IMG/VR virus record: IMGVR_UViG_3300008952_000034
Coordinates: 1-64,000 of that record
Origin: a virus
Length of the DNA: 64,000 nucleotides
Direction: 5' to 3' (one strand)
In this document: in pieces, positions 45,942 to 54,025 of the stretch
How the letters are laid out: each line of letters opens with the position of its first letter
Numbering within the stretch: position 1 is the stretch's first letter
Position numbers and translations under genes: made by a program
The notes under the pieces: generated by a model
Databases searched by the model: none
Told to the model about the DNA's origin: nothing
The model's input: only the letters and a program-made list of their open reading frames with translations

Positions 45942-47036
45942 ATGTTAATAGAACAATCAACATATTGTTCTTTATCCACATCTGCTTGGGACGACAGAAA
46001 CAAAAAGATGTGTTGTTGGGCAAAATTACCAGAATATAAAAATTATCAAGAAATGCACAATAACAATACTGTCAAACAGTTAGTCGATGATTTACAAAAC
46101 GGAATAAGAAACCCAATATGTAAAACTTGTTGGGCAATGGAAGACGATGGCATCTTTAGTATGAGACAACAATCGTTACAAAACGAAGGATTACCAAAAA
46201 CAAACGATTTTTTACAACAAGAACTACAAGATAAGAAATTAAAATATCTAATGTTAAATTCTGGAATACAGTGCAACTTCGCTTGTAGGACTTGCGGACC
46301 ATGGAGTAGTACAGGGCATTACAATGAATGGGCAGAGAAAAACGGGAGAGCCTGGAAAACAGACAACGTTGACTTGGAAGGATTATTAAAGCAAGACTTA
46401 TCTAATGTAAAAAATATTGAAGTACTTGGTGGAGAACCTTTTACAAATTTAGATCATTTAAAGGTTATTGACAAGTTAAAGAATTCTCAACCATATTGGT
46501 TAACTTATACAACAAATGGGTCTGTGAGAATAAGAAAAGAAATATTAGATAAATTTACAAATTTCAAAGCAGTCAACATCTGTTTATCAATTGATGCTAT
46601 AGGTAAACCTTTTGAATATATTAGAACTTTAGGCAAATGGGATCAAATTGTGAAAAATGTAGCAAATCTACAAGAGCAAATGAAAACATACAAACACCTA
46701 AGTATTAACGCACATATAACTATTAGTGCTTTAAATGTATTGTATATAAACGAGTCAATCGATTGGCTTGATTCTAAAAATATTCCATTTGACTTTACAT
46801 ATTGTTATAACCCAAACGAATATTCAATGAATCTTTTTAATGAAAAACAAAAACGACATATCATTAACTACCTTAAAGATAAAAAGGAAACTGCACCAAT
46901 AATCAAACACATAGAAAACTCGAAGTTTGATGAAGAGTTGTTCGAAAAATTTAAATATGCGGTTTCTTTTACAGAAAAATTTAGAAAACTTTCATTAAAA
47001 GATTATCTACCTAAACTTCACGAACTAGTAATATAA
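45942..47036 (+). CDS. Radical SAM protein with twitch-like N-terminal segment
   Basis: 364 aa. N-terminal cysteine set (TYCSLSTSAW, MCCWAKLPEY, ICKTCWAMED) is followed by the radical SAM motif CNFACRTC near residue 110 and LGGEPF (GGE) near 166. Same layout as proteins at 5220 and 47025. It converges with the latter, with 12-nt overlap. Substrate unknown. Confidence 0.88.
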   Translation: MLIEQSTYCSLSTSAWDDRNKKMCCWAKLPEYKNYQEMHNNNTVKQLVDDLQNGIRNPICKTCWAMEDDGIFSMRQQSLQNEGLPKTNDFLQQELQDKKLKYLMLNSGIQCNFACRTCGPWSSTGHYNEWAEKNGRAWKTDNVDLEGLLKQDLSNVKNIEVLGGEPFTNLDHLKVIDKLKNSQPYWLTYTTNGSVRIRKEILDKFTNFKAVNICLSIDAIGKPFEYIRTLGKWDQIVKNVANLQEQMKTYKHLSINAHITISALNVLYINESIDWLDSKNIPFDFTYCYNPNEYSMNLFNEKQKRHIINYLKDKKETAPIIKHIENSKFDEELFEKFKYAVSFTEKFRKLSLKDYLPKLHELVI

Positions 47037-48095
47037 TTTAAAATTAGGAATATAATCATCTATGTTTATATTTCTTCTAGTATTAATTGGTTCAAGATAA
47101 TTTATTGTTTTAGAATAATCATAATTTTCTTGTGTGTATAGTGTACTTGTAAGATATTCAAATCCTGAACCTTGTATTTGTTTTTCAAATTCTTTTTTTA
47201 AATCCAATGGTGCATTTAAAATACAAAGTTCTGCAGGTGTATGAACGTGTTGAATATACTGACCAACATATCTTTCCCTTTGCTCAAAGTATTGATACAA
47301 GTCATTAAACCATTCAATAAAGTCTTTAATATTAAACATTGATAGTATTTGAATTGCTGTATCTATTTTTACTGTAAGGGTAGACAGCTCTGTTAGTGTT
47401 TTAATATTTTCTGTTACCTTTTCAAAGTTACTTGGATATCTTATATAATCATTTGCTTGTCCATAAGCATCAACACTTACTGAAATGTTCACATTTTTAA
47501 AATAAGGTAGATATGAATAAAACTTTTCTTGGACATTTGTTAAATTTGTTACAACGTTTAGATGTATGTTCTTTAGAATATTGTTATCTTTTAAAAACTG
47601 AAAATAAGTTATATATTGTTGAATTATTGAAGGCTCTCCTCCTTGTAAAGTTAAGTGTTTGAGATCGTAACTTAACTCACATATTTCATCTAACTCTTTA
47701 TCTGCAATAGAAGTAACACTATTATTATCAGTAAATCGTCCTAGCTCTTTTGCCCACATTGAACTTCTTGATGGATCACACATGACACATTTCAAATTAC
47801 AAAAATTAGATAGATCTAAATCAAGATGTTGTGGTAAATTGTTGTGTTCTAGATCTTTAAATTGTCCATTGTAAAGTTGTCTAAAACTTTGTATACCTTT
47901 ATCTTCCATTTCATAACAAGGAGTACAATCTTTAATTTTAATATTATTAGACAAATTTTGTCTAGCCTTTAATAATTTAGAATGCCATACAGTTTTTGGA
48001 GAGTCGTTATATCTTTTAAAAGAAGCACAGCACAAAGCATGACCTCTTTGTGTGTGTGAAAATTGTGCCCCTATTATACCTTGTTTGCAATACAT
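47025..48095 (-). CDS. Radical SAM protein with twitch-like N-terminal segment
   Basis: 356 aa from MYCKQGIIG. N-terminal HALCCASFKRY and CTPCYEMED cysteines, then CNLKCVMC near residue 95 and LQGGEPS (GGE) near 152. The ATG at 48095 is exactly 5 nt from a TAAATA box, which rules out an in-frame start 7 codons upstream. Paired back-to-back with the radical SAM gene at 45942. Confidence 0.88.
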   Translation of the reverse strand: MYCKQGIIGAQFSHTQRGHALCCASFKRYNDSPKTVWHSKLLKARQNLSNNIKIKDCTPCYEMEDKGIQSFRQLYNGQFKDLEHNNLPQHLDLDLSNFCNLKCVMCDPSRSSMWAKELGRFTDNNSVTSIADKELDEICELSYDLKHLTLQGGEPSIIQQYITYFQFLKDNNILKNIHLNVVTNLTNVQEKFYSYLPYFKNVNISVSVDAYGQANDYIRYPSNFEKVTENIKTLTELSTLTVKIDTAIQILSMFNIKDFIEWFNDLYQYFEQRERYVGQYIQHVHTPAELCILNAPLDLKKEFEKQIQGSGFEYLTSTLYTQENYDYSKTINYLEPINTRRNINIDDYIPNFKLYY

Positions 48096-48100
48096 AACAG

Positions 48101-48106
48101 TATTTA
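48101..48106 (-). promoter_or_regulatory. TAAATA late promoter box
   Basis: GTTAAATA on the minus strand, exactly 5 nt from the ATG at 48095. Confidence 0.62.
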
Positions 48107-48113
48107 ACGGCCA

Positions 48114-48144
48114 CAAAAAAAGGGCGATATTTCTACCGCCCTTT
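48114..48144 (-). terminator. Rho-independent terminator
   Basis: Minus strand AAAGGGCG pairs with CGCCCTTT around a 10-nt loop and is followed by a T run. Ends the 48160 gene; the stem nearly equals that of the terminator at 59854. Confidence 0.82.
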
Positions 48145-48159
48145 AAATTAAAATATTAA

Positions 48160-48474
48160 TTACGCAGAGTAATTAATAACTTTTCTGCCTGATTTTCTTA
48201 GCAATGAAATTATATTTGCTTTCATTGTTAATGCAGATGATTTAGGTGCAACACCTAAAATATTCACAGTAAAGTCTAAACCTTTAGATAACAACTTGTT
48301 AGTTGCAGTCTTTCTTGCAGTATTTTTTACTGCTAGGTTTTTAAACTTAATTTTGCCACCGTTAACTTCTCCATTTACTTTATAGTTAGAAGCCGGTTCT
48401 GCAAATACACCAATTTGCTTTGCTCTAGTTTTAAAGTTTCTAGTGTAAACAACGTATTGTGTTGAGTTTGCCAT
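48160..48474 (-). CDS. Hypothetical early-type basic protein
   Basis: 104 aa from MANSTQYVVYTRNF, basic, with repeated ARKTATNK/ALTMKAN segments. GGAAAATAACC precedes this ATG; an in-frame start 19 codons upstream lies inside the promoter leader. Ends at a terminator, so it is a single-gene transcript. Confidence 0.62.
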   Translation of the reverse strand: MANSTQYVVYTRNFKTRAKQIGVFAEPASNYKVNGEVNGGKIKFKNLAVKNTARKTATNKLLSKGLDFTVNILGVAPKSSALTMKANIISLLRKSGRKVINYSA

Positions 48475-48596
48475 ATGGTTATTTTCCTTTTTAGTATAAG
48501 GAAAAAATGTCTTTACTATATTGCTAAACATATTTCTCCTTGGTTAATTAAAGTTGCCGGATTTTCAATCTCTGTTATCCTAACAACCATGCCACT

Positions 48597-48625
48597 ATTA
48601 TAATATAAGTTGTATGAAATGTCAA
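48597..48625 (-). promoter_or_regulatory. Sigma70-type promoter
   Basis: Minus strand TTGACA, 17-bp spacer, TATAAT, driving the 48474 gene. Confidence 0.75.
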
Positions 48626-48649
48626 CCGTATGATGCTGGTAAAGGTAAA

Positions 48650-49102
48650 CTAATTGTCTTTGATGCTTGGCACGTGGAATAGATCTATACCTTCGTCTAA
48701 TAATTTCTTTGCTTCTTTCTTTGTAGCAGTGCCGTAAAACTCTTGATTTCTTTTACCTTTGTGTGCTTTACGTGCCTCTTTAGGAAACTCTTTGCCAACA
48801 TTTTCAAAGTTTTTTTTAACGTGTTTCTCTAATGACTTTAATAAAGATCTTGCTCTGCCTCCCATTACCATTTGATCGCCAGTCATGTTTAAAACATTTT
48901 CTTTACCACGTTCTCTTGGAGATTTTTGATTACTCTTTTTACCAATGTTAGGAGACATAATGTCTTTACGCACTTTGGTGCTATCACACATTGGACACAG
49001 TAATTGTCCTTGTGCTAATTGATTCTCATAATCTTCATTGCTAGGAAACCAACCCTCAAATTTTGCAGTACATTCACATATTAAAGAAAACTTTATTGAC
49101 AT
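48650..49102 (-). CDS. DUF1178-like zinc-ribbon protein
   Basis: 150 aa. Start IKFSLICECTAKFEGWFPSN and LLCPMCDSTKVRKDIMSPNIG follow the DUF1178 pattern of small proteobacterial zinc-ribbon proteins (C...C-x2-C). The C-terminal part, KEAKKLLDEGIDLFHVP, also fits. Role unknown; probably acquired from a host. Start exactly 5 nt from a TAAATA box. Confidence 0.75.
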   Translation of the reverse strand: MSIKFSLICECTAKFEGWFPSNEDYENQLAQGQLLCPMCDSTKVRKDIMSPNIGKKSNQKSPRERGKENVLNMTGDQMVMGGRARSLLKSLEKHVKKNFENVGKEFPKEARKAHKGKRNQEFYGTATKKEAKKLLDEGIDLFHVPSIKDN

Positions 49103-49107
49103 AATAT

Positions 49108-49113
49108 TATTTA
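49108..49113 (-). promoter_or_regulatory. TAAATA late promoter box
   Basis: AGTAAATA on the minus strand, exactly 5 nt from the ATG at 49102. Confidence 0.6.
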
Positions 49114-49124
49114 CTATTATACAG

Positions 49125-49153
49125 TTGACAACTTTTAAAGTCTACTATATTAT
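49125..49153 (+). promoter_or_regulatory. Sigma70-type promoter
   Basis: TTGACA, 17-bp spacer, TATTAT, driving the two small genes at 49161 and 49267. Confidence 0.65.
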
Positions 49154-49160
49154 ATACATA

Positions 49161-49283
49161 ATGATATACGATAAAGGAAAACCTAAAAAAACATCGCAAG
49201 GTAAAAGAAAAAATGCTAAAAGAAGTTCAATGAATAAATCAAAGAAGAGGAGTTTTAAACCATACCGTGCCCAAGGAAGATAA
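49161..49283 (+). CDS. Small basic peptide
   Basis: 40 aa, over 40% Lys/Arg (KPKKTSQGKRKNAKRSS). Seven nucleotides after the promoter -10, so almost leaderless. Overlaps the coiled-coil gene by 17 nt. Confidence 0.5.
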   Translation: MIYDKGKPKKTSQGKRKNAKRSSMNKSKKRSFKPYRAQGR

Positions 49284-49443
49284 AAATTTACAAACTAAAA
49301 AGTTAGAAGCTGAAGTTGGTAATTTACAAGTACAAAATGCAGACTATCAACAAATAGTACAAGAACTATCAGACAAATTAAAAAAGTACGAAAACAAATA
49401 TGGAACAGTTTTTACGAAAGGTTCCTCAGACAATACAAAGTAG
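49267..49443 (+). CDS. Small coiled-coil protein (GTG start)
   Basis: 58 aa from GTG, heptad-like (LEAEVGNLQVQNADYQQIVQ). AGAGGAG lies 12 nt upstream. Its 3' end overlaps the convergent membrane-protein gene by 32 nt. Confidence 0.5.
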   Translation: MPKEDKNLQTKKLEAEVGNLQVQNADYQQIVQELSDKLKKYENKYGTVFTKGSSDNTK

Positions 49444-49867
49444 CATCTTTTTTAGTTCTAAACTTTAAGGTATTATAATCAACAACATAAATTCGTGTTG
49501 GACCAAATTCTTCCACAACTTTTTCAAATTTTTCATCATACGCATGAAAGGGTTCTCTATCTGGTAGAGTAACTTTTGTTCCCCAAACCATTGGCCACCA
49601 ATGCATAGGATTCCTTCCATACATCTCAGATACCCACATAGTTGGTAATGCAACTGCTAAGAAAGGAATTATTGTTAATGGTTCCATCCACCACGACAAC
49701 TTATCAAAAAATATATCAATTATATGAACAAGCCCCCACCAAACTCCTACAATAACAGTCAGGATAATTCCTACTATTGCTAACCCTTCATCATCGTCTA
49801 TATCAATATCGTGATGGATTCTGTATCTATGATGTTTTTTAGGTTGTTTTTTATAACTCAAGATCAT
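49412..49867 (-). CDS. Membrane protein
   Basis: 151 aa with membrane segments near residues 29-50 (LAIVGIILTVIVGVWWGLVHI) and 62-82, flanked by basic and acidic soluble parts. Start exactly 5 nt from a TAAATA box. It stands divergent from the TctA-like gene; whether it replaces TctB is unclear and unlikely. Confidence 0.6.
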   Translation of the reverse strand: MILSYKKQPKKHHRYRIHHDIDIDDDEGLAIVGIILTVIVGVWWGLVHIIDIFFDKLSWWMEPLTIIPFLAVALPTMWVSEMYGRNPMHWWPMVWGTKVTLPDREPFHAYDEKFEKVVEEFGPTRIYVVDYNTLKFRTKKDATLYCLRNLS

Positions 49868-49872
49868 AAAAC

Positions 49873-49878
49873 TATTTA
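49873..49878 (-). promoter_or_regulatory. TAAATA late promoter box
   Basis: ATTAAATA on the minus strand, exactly 5 nt from the ATG at 49867. Confidence 0.6.
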
Positions 49879-49961
49879 ATATTATGAAATAATTAATAGT
49901 ACATATTTTGTTGTAACGCTCCCAAGGAAGTTCACATCAAAAACCCCCAAATTCGATTATT

Positions 49962-51398
49962 ATGGAACTTGTCATACTAATGGCAGGTATTGTTTATGGC
50001 TTGATCATTGGCCTAATACCAGCCGCAGGAGCAACAACAGGACTAATCACACTATTTGGATTCATGCCCTACTTTGTAGGCGACCCGTACTTGGGTGTAA
50101 TCTTTTGTGTAGCAGTTGTAGCCTCATCCACAACCGGTGATTCTTTTAGTGGTGTGCTGTTAGGCATACCTGGAGCCAACTCTGCGGCCGCAACAATGGT
50201 AGATGGGTTTCCTATGGCCAAGAATGGAGAAGCAACCAGAGCCTTGTCAGCGGCAATAACATCATCAACCTTTAATGGATTGCTCTTTGGATCACTTACA
50301 TTTTTGTTCTTACCTTGGTACACGCAAGTTGTTATGTATATGGGCATACCCGAACTGTGGGCATTAGTATTATTAGCATTTGTCACTGTAGGTTTTGTTT
50401 CCACTAGGAAATATGTTAGAAGTACACTAGCTATAGTGCTAGGAATAACAATAGGACTAGTTGGTGTTGATGTAAACAATGTACCTCGTTTCACAATGGG
50501 TTGGAGATACCTTGAAGACAGTGTACAGATACTGCCTTTTGTTGCAGGACTGTTTGCTATACCAGAACTTTGGAATGGTTGGTTCAATAGGAAAAAAACA
50601 ACAACAATAAAAGCAGAACAAGGCAGTTGGCAAGATCTAAAACAAGGAATCAAAGACACTATTAGATGTTGGAAGGATAGTATTAGAGGAGGAGCCATAG
50701 GTTCGTTTATAGGACTACTACCTGGACTAGGTGGTGCAATGGCTGACTGGTTAGCATACGGTTCTACTGTGGCCGCTAACCCAAAAGAAAAATTTGGAGA
50801 AGGAAATGTAAGAGGCATAGTAGGAGCAGAAGGAGCCAACAATGCACAAAAAGCCTCTTCATTTATTCCAACAGTTTTATTTGGTATTCCAGGTGCACCC
50901 TTTGCCGCGATACTGATGGGACTATTTTTATACCTAGGTATTGACTTAGGATCTCCAGATACATTTTACGATAAAAAATTATTTGACAGCATGACTTTTG
51001 CTTTCCTTATAGGAACAATGATAACTGCTGTTATTTGTTATGGACTGGCATATTTCGCAGGGTGGGTAACACGTATTCCATATGTGTATTACTTTCCTTT
51101 CATACTTGCTGTTATTGTTTGGGCAACCTTACAGTACACAGGCGGGTGGGAAGACCTTGCAGTACTTGTAGCATTCTCTATATTAGGATTGCTATGTAAA
51201 AAATTCCAAGTTAGCAGGCCAGCACTGTTAATTGGGTACCTGTTAAGTGACAGGATATACAATCTCACTTACCAATTAACATCACTCCATACGGTAAATG
51301 ATTTAATTACAAGACCACTCTTTATTTCTATAATGATTTGTGTTATACTTTTACTATATTGGGGAATAACAAAAAGGAGTCGATTAGACTATGCTTAA
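49962..51398 (+). CDS. tctA: Tripartite tricarboxylate transporter TctA family membrane subunit
   Basis: 478 aa (family about 500), roughly ten membrane segments. Signature blocks: GLIPAAGATTGLITL near residue 18, GDSFSGVLLGIPGANSA near 60, and in the second half LLPGLGGAMADWLAYGST, EGANNAQKASSFIPTVLFGIPG. TctA forms the large membrane channel of a TctABC system that imports citrate or related carboxylates with a periplasmic binding protein. Overlaps the TctC-like gene by 8 nt. A metabolic gene captured from a host is the best explanation. Confidence 0.9.
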   Translation: MELVILMAGIVYGLIIGLIPAAGATTGLITLFGFMPYFVGDPYLGVIFCVAVVASSTTGDSFSGVLLGIPGANSAAATMVDGFPMAKNGEATRALSAAITSSTFNGLLFGSLTFLFLPWYTQVVMYMGIPELWALVLLAFVTVGFVSTRKYVRSTLAIVLGITIGLVGVDVNNVPRFTMGWRYLEDSVQILPFVAGLFAIPELWNGWFNRKKTTTIKAEQGSWQDLKQGIKDTIRCWKDSIRGGAIGSFIGLLPGLGGAMADWLAYGSTVAANPKEKFGEGNVRGIVGAEGANNAQKASSFIPTVLFGIPGAPFAAILMGLFLYLGIDLGSPDTFYDKKLFDSMTFAFLIGTMITAVICYGLAYFAGWVTRIPYVYYFPFILAVIVWATLQYTGGWEDLAVLVAFSILGLLCKKFQVSRPALLIGYLLSDRIYNLTYQLTSLHTVNDLITRPLFISIMICVILLLYWGITKRSRLDYA

Positions 51399-52437
51399 GA
51401 AAATAATATTGGCTTTGTTTATAATGACAACAACAGCCATGGCAGATTATAATTTAATTGTGCCACAAAAACCATCTGGTGGAACTTCTGTGTGGGCACA
51501 GATAGTTGTAGCAGAATGGGAGAAACACTTAGGAGAAAAAATCAATTTGATTTATAAACCTGGTGCAAGAGATCAGTTGGGACCAAACGAGTTCCAAAAT
51601 GAATTAAGGTTTGACGACAAGACTATACTAGTATCACATGGTGGTAACGGTATATCGTATCTTGTTGAACCTGTTGATTACAATTATTTAGATTGGGAAT
51701 CAATTGGACAGATGAACTTGAATATCATTGTAGGTGCAAGAAACAAGGCCGATACTAAAAACGGTCCTATAAAGTTTCCATCAGGTTCTGGAATGACTCC
51801 AGAGATTATGGCAATCGTTATGTTGCTTACAGGACCAAATGGTGATCCAATTAAAACATTTGAAGACAAGATTGTTTGGGTAAAAGGAATGAAAGGGTCT
51901 GAAAGAAGACTTGCTTTTATTAGAGGTGACTTAAATGCAACCAGAGAAAACCCTGCCGCATATAAGAAACACGTGATACCTGTAATTGAAAAAGGTGATG
52001 CTTACACATGGTTCCATCATGGACTACTTGATGTAAACACAGGACAACACGGAAAAGATCCTAACTTTACTGAACCAACATTCGAGGCTTTGTATAAAGC
52101 AACATACGGAGTAGCACCAAGTGGTGACTTCTATGATGCATACAAACTTGTTAAGAGTTGGAGAGATGCACTGCAAAAAGCATTTTGGGTTAACAAAGGA
52201 AATCCAAACAAACAAAAACTTGTTGATGCATTAAACAAAATGATAAATGATCTAGAATCAGTTGCCGCTATTGAGAAGAAAGTTGGCAAATACGAATGGA
52301 GAACAGGTGCTGACGGTGATGCCGCTGTGAGAACATTGAAGTCGTTTATTACACCTAAAGCACTGAAGACTTTGGTTAACTTTAAAAGAGAACAGTTAGG
52401 TTATAACACAGTCTACAAAGAGGAACTTACGCAATAA
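51391..52437 (+). CDS. tctC: Tripartite tricarboxylate transporter substrate-binding protein (TctC-like)
   Basis: 348 aa with a signal peptide (ILALFIMTTTAMA), then VPQKPSGGTSVWAQIVVAEW and INLIYKPGARDQLG, the TctC/Bug family pattern at the ligand-binding cleft. It should bind an organic acid in the periplasm and hand it to TctA. Couples with tctA (8-nt overlap) and with the next gene (1-nt overlap). TctB, the small membrane subunit, is not seen. Confidence 0.8.
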   Translation: MLKKIILALFIMTTTAMADYNLIVPQKPSGGTSVWAQIVVAEWEKHLGEKINLIYKPGARDQLGPNEFQNELRFDDKTILVSHGGNGISYLVEPVDYNYLDWESIGQMNLNIIVGARNKADTKNGPIKFPSGSGMTPEIMAIVMLLTGPNGDPIKTFEDKIVWVKGMKGSERRLAFIRGDLNATRENPAAYKKHVIPVIEKGDAYTWFHHGLLDVNTGQHGKDPNFTEPTFEALYKATYGVAPSGDFYDAYKLVKSWRDALQKAFWVNKGNPNKQKLVDALNKMINDLESVAAIEKKVGKYEWRTGADGDAAVRTLKSFITPKALKTLVNFKREQLGYNTVYKEELTQ

Positions 52438-53009
52438 TGTATATTCTTTTCACAGGAGCACCAGGATCAAAATGGAGCAGTGTGGCCAAAAACATTTATA
52501 GGTCACCTGACATTGATCAATCTGACAGCACCAGTGAAAGGACATACAAGCACGGAAAGGTAAACCATATGGGATCATACTTTGATCCTGGAATGGAATT
52601 TGAAAACACAAAAGAAAATTGGGATAAACCTTTCTCAGGCACAGGCAAAAGAATTATTAAATCACACACGTTTGCACACGAACTAGACGAACTAAAAACA
52701 TTAGGTTATCCGATAGTAATGGTTTATAGGAATGATATTGAATCTTATAAGTGGTGGATTGATGCTGGTGGATTTGATATTACCTATCCTAATTACAGTT
52801 ATTTTGAGTCTTTAGAAAAAATGTGGACTCATATACAAAACGAAAACAACGACATAATGCAGTTTATTAAAGACAATCAAAACAGAGTTATTTGTCCTGT
52901 AGACAATGTGGATCTTTGTAGAGCACTCAGTATTAGTTTTCCTGACGCCAACGGCAGGATACATAATTACGAACACAACGATATTAAAGTTTACTTGTAC
53001 AAACAATGA
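52437..53009 (+). CDS. Sulfotransferase/P-loop-like protein
   Basis: 190 aa. ILFTGAPGSKWSSVAKNIY at the N-terminus is P-loop-like, and YPIVMVYRNDIESYKWW near residue 98 resembles the R-motif of sulfotransferases. Could be a sulfotransferase or small kinase. Translation is coupled to tctC and the methyltransferase by 1- and 4-nt overlaps. Confidence 0.6.
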   Translation: MYILFTGAPGSKWSSVAKNIYRSPDIDQSDSTSERTYKHGKVNHMGSYFDPGMEFENTKENWDKPFSGTGKRIIKSHTFAHELDELKTLGYPIVMVYRNDIESYKWWIDAGGFDITYPNYSYFESLEKMWTHIQNENNDIMQFIKDNQNRVICPVDNVDLCRALSISFPDANGRIHNYEHNDIKVYLYKQ

Positions 53010-53665
53010 ATAAAAGAATATTTGCAGAACTACTTACACATAGTCAAAACAACCTAGACAAAATTTCACAACCTTATATCAAAGAAAAATTTGGTGTTGA
53101 AGTAAAGAGATGTAACACCTTAGAGGAATACGCAGATGTAATTGACGATGCTTGTCTACACAAATACTTCTCCAAGTATTGGCAGAACGATATGAAGAAA
53201 TGGAAGTACTCTGGACTTGCCCTAATCAACGAAGTGAATGCTTTAAAGCCAAGAGCAGTGCTTGACGTTGGCTGTGGATACAATGAGTTCAAAGGTAAGA
53301 TACACAATTTAATTGGTATAGATCCTTATAATGATTTAGCAGACCACGAAGTCGGCACACTAGGATATAGGACTGATGAAAAGTTTGATGTTATACTATG
53401 TCTTGGCTCAGTAAACTTTGGTAGCAGGGATAAGATACTTGCAGAAGTAGGCAGATGTGTAGACTTACTAGCAGACGGTGGCACTATGTTCTTCAGGGTG
53501 AACCCGGGTTTACAACACAACAAGACTGAGGCAAAGTGGATAGAGTTCTATGCATGGAACGTACCTTTTATCATAGAATTATCAGATATTTTTAACCTAA
53601 AAATACTAGACATACGTGATGATAGCAATCAACGTAAGTATTTCATCTATAGGAAAGTAAAATAA
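53006..53665 (+). CDS. Class I SAM-dependent methyltransferase
   Basis: 219 aa. Motif I AVLDVGCGYNEF near residue 75, motif II-like DPYNDLAD and FDVILCLGSVNFG near 129. Target unknown; the association with a sulfotransferase-like gene suggests a glycan or small molecule. Last gene of the 49962-53665 operon. Confidence 0.8.
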   Translation: MNKRIFAELLTHSQNNLDKISQPYIKEKFGVEVKRCNTLEEYADVIDDACLHKYFSKYWQNDMKKWKYSGLALINEVNALKPRAVLDVGCGYNEFKGKIHNLIGIDPYNDLADHEVGTLGYRTDEKFDVILCLGSVNFGSRDKILAEVGRCVDLLADGGTMFFRVNPGLQHNKTEAKWIEFYAWNVPFIIELSDIFNLKILDIRDDSNQRKYFIYRKVK

Positions 53666-53678
53666 GCATTATTTCCAA

Positions 53679-53706
53679 TAGACATTTACTATAATTCTGT
53701 TATAAT
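53679..53706 (+). promoter_or_regulatory. Early-family promoter before the structural cluster
   Basis: TAGACA, 16-bp spacer, TGT-TATAAT. Immediately followed by the TAAATA box at 53713, so the first structural-cluster gene has both early-type and late-type promoters. Confidence 0.6.
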
Positions 53707-53712
53707 ATTGCT

Positions 53713-53718
53713 TAAATA
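53713..53718 (+). promoter_or_regulatory. TAAATA late promoter box
   Basis: CTTAAATA with exactly 5 nt to the ATG at 53724; opens the late gene cluster. Confidence 0.65.
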
Positions 53719-53723
53719 CCATT

Positions 53724-54023
53724 ATGCAGAAACAAACAAGAAGTATATTAGAAGAATTAAACAATGTATCCTTTACTAAAGACAAGGAAAATGTTGTAGA
53801 AAGTCGTGCATCTCATATTTTAGACTCGGCAATACGACTTTTAACATACATTAAAGAAAATTTTGAGCCTGAAACTGCATACAAATTAGAAAAACGATTT
53901 CATTCAGCAATAAAAAATATGGACGCATCTAAGTTTTCAAAAGGCGTTGCTCGTATTAAAGAAAACAAAGACATTAAAGAAAACGTACTTAAAATTAAAA
54001 ACGGCGACTATAAAGAGGACTAA
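53724..54023 (+). CDS. Conserved T4-like phage protein
   Basis: 99 aa helical protein (VVESRASHILDSAIRLL, AYKLEKRFHSAIKNMDASKF). I recognise the ESRAxxxxxSAI pattern from T4-like cyanophage structural clusters, where the function is unassigned. Two nt precede the next ATG. Confidence 0.7.
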   Translation: MQKQTRSILEELNNVSFTKDKENVVESRASHILDSAIRLLTYIKENFEPETAYKLEKRFHSAIKNMDASKFSKGVARIKENKDIKENVLKIKNGDYKED

Positions 54024-54025
54024 TC

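Noticed and set aside
49412-49867. TctB subunit of the transporter
   Set aside because: It has about two membrane segments, is on the opposite strand with a late promoter, and lacks the four-helix TctB layout.
50069-50842. 257-codon open frame on the minus strand
   Set aside because: It is antisense to the tctA-like gene, whose membrane signature and coupling to tctC are clear. The antisense product is Pro/Ser/Thr-rich in the manner of a shadow frame and has no promoter or RBS.
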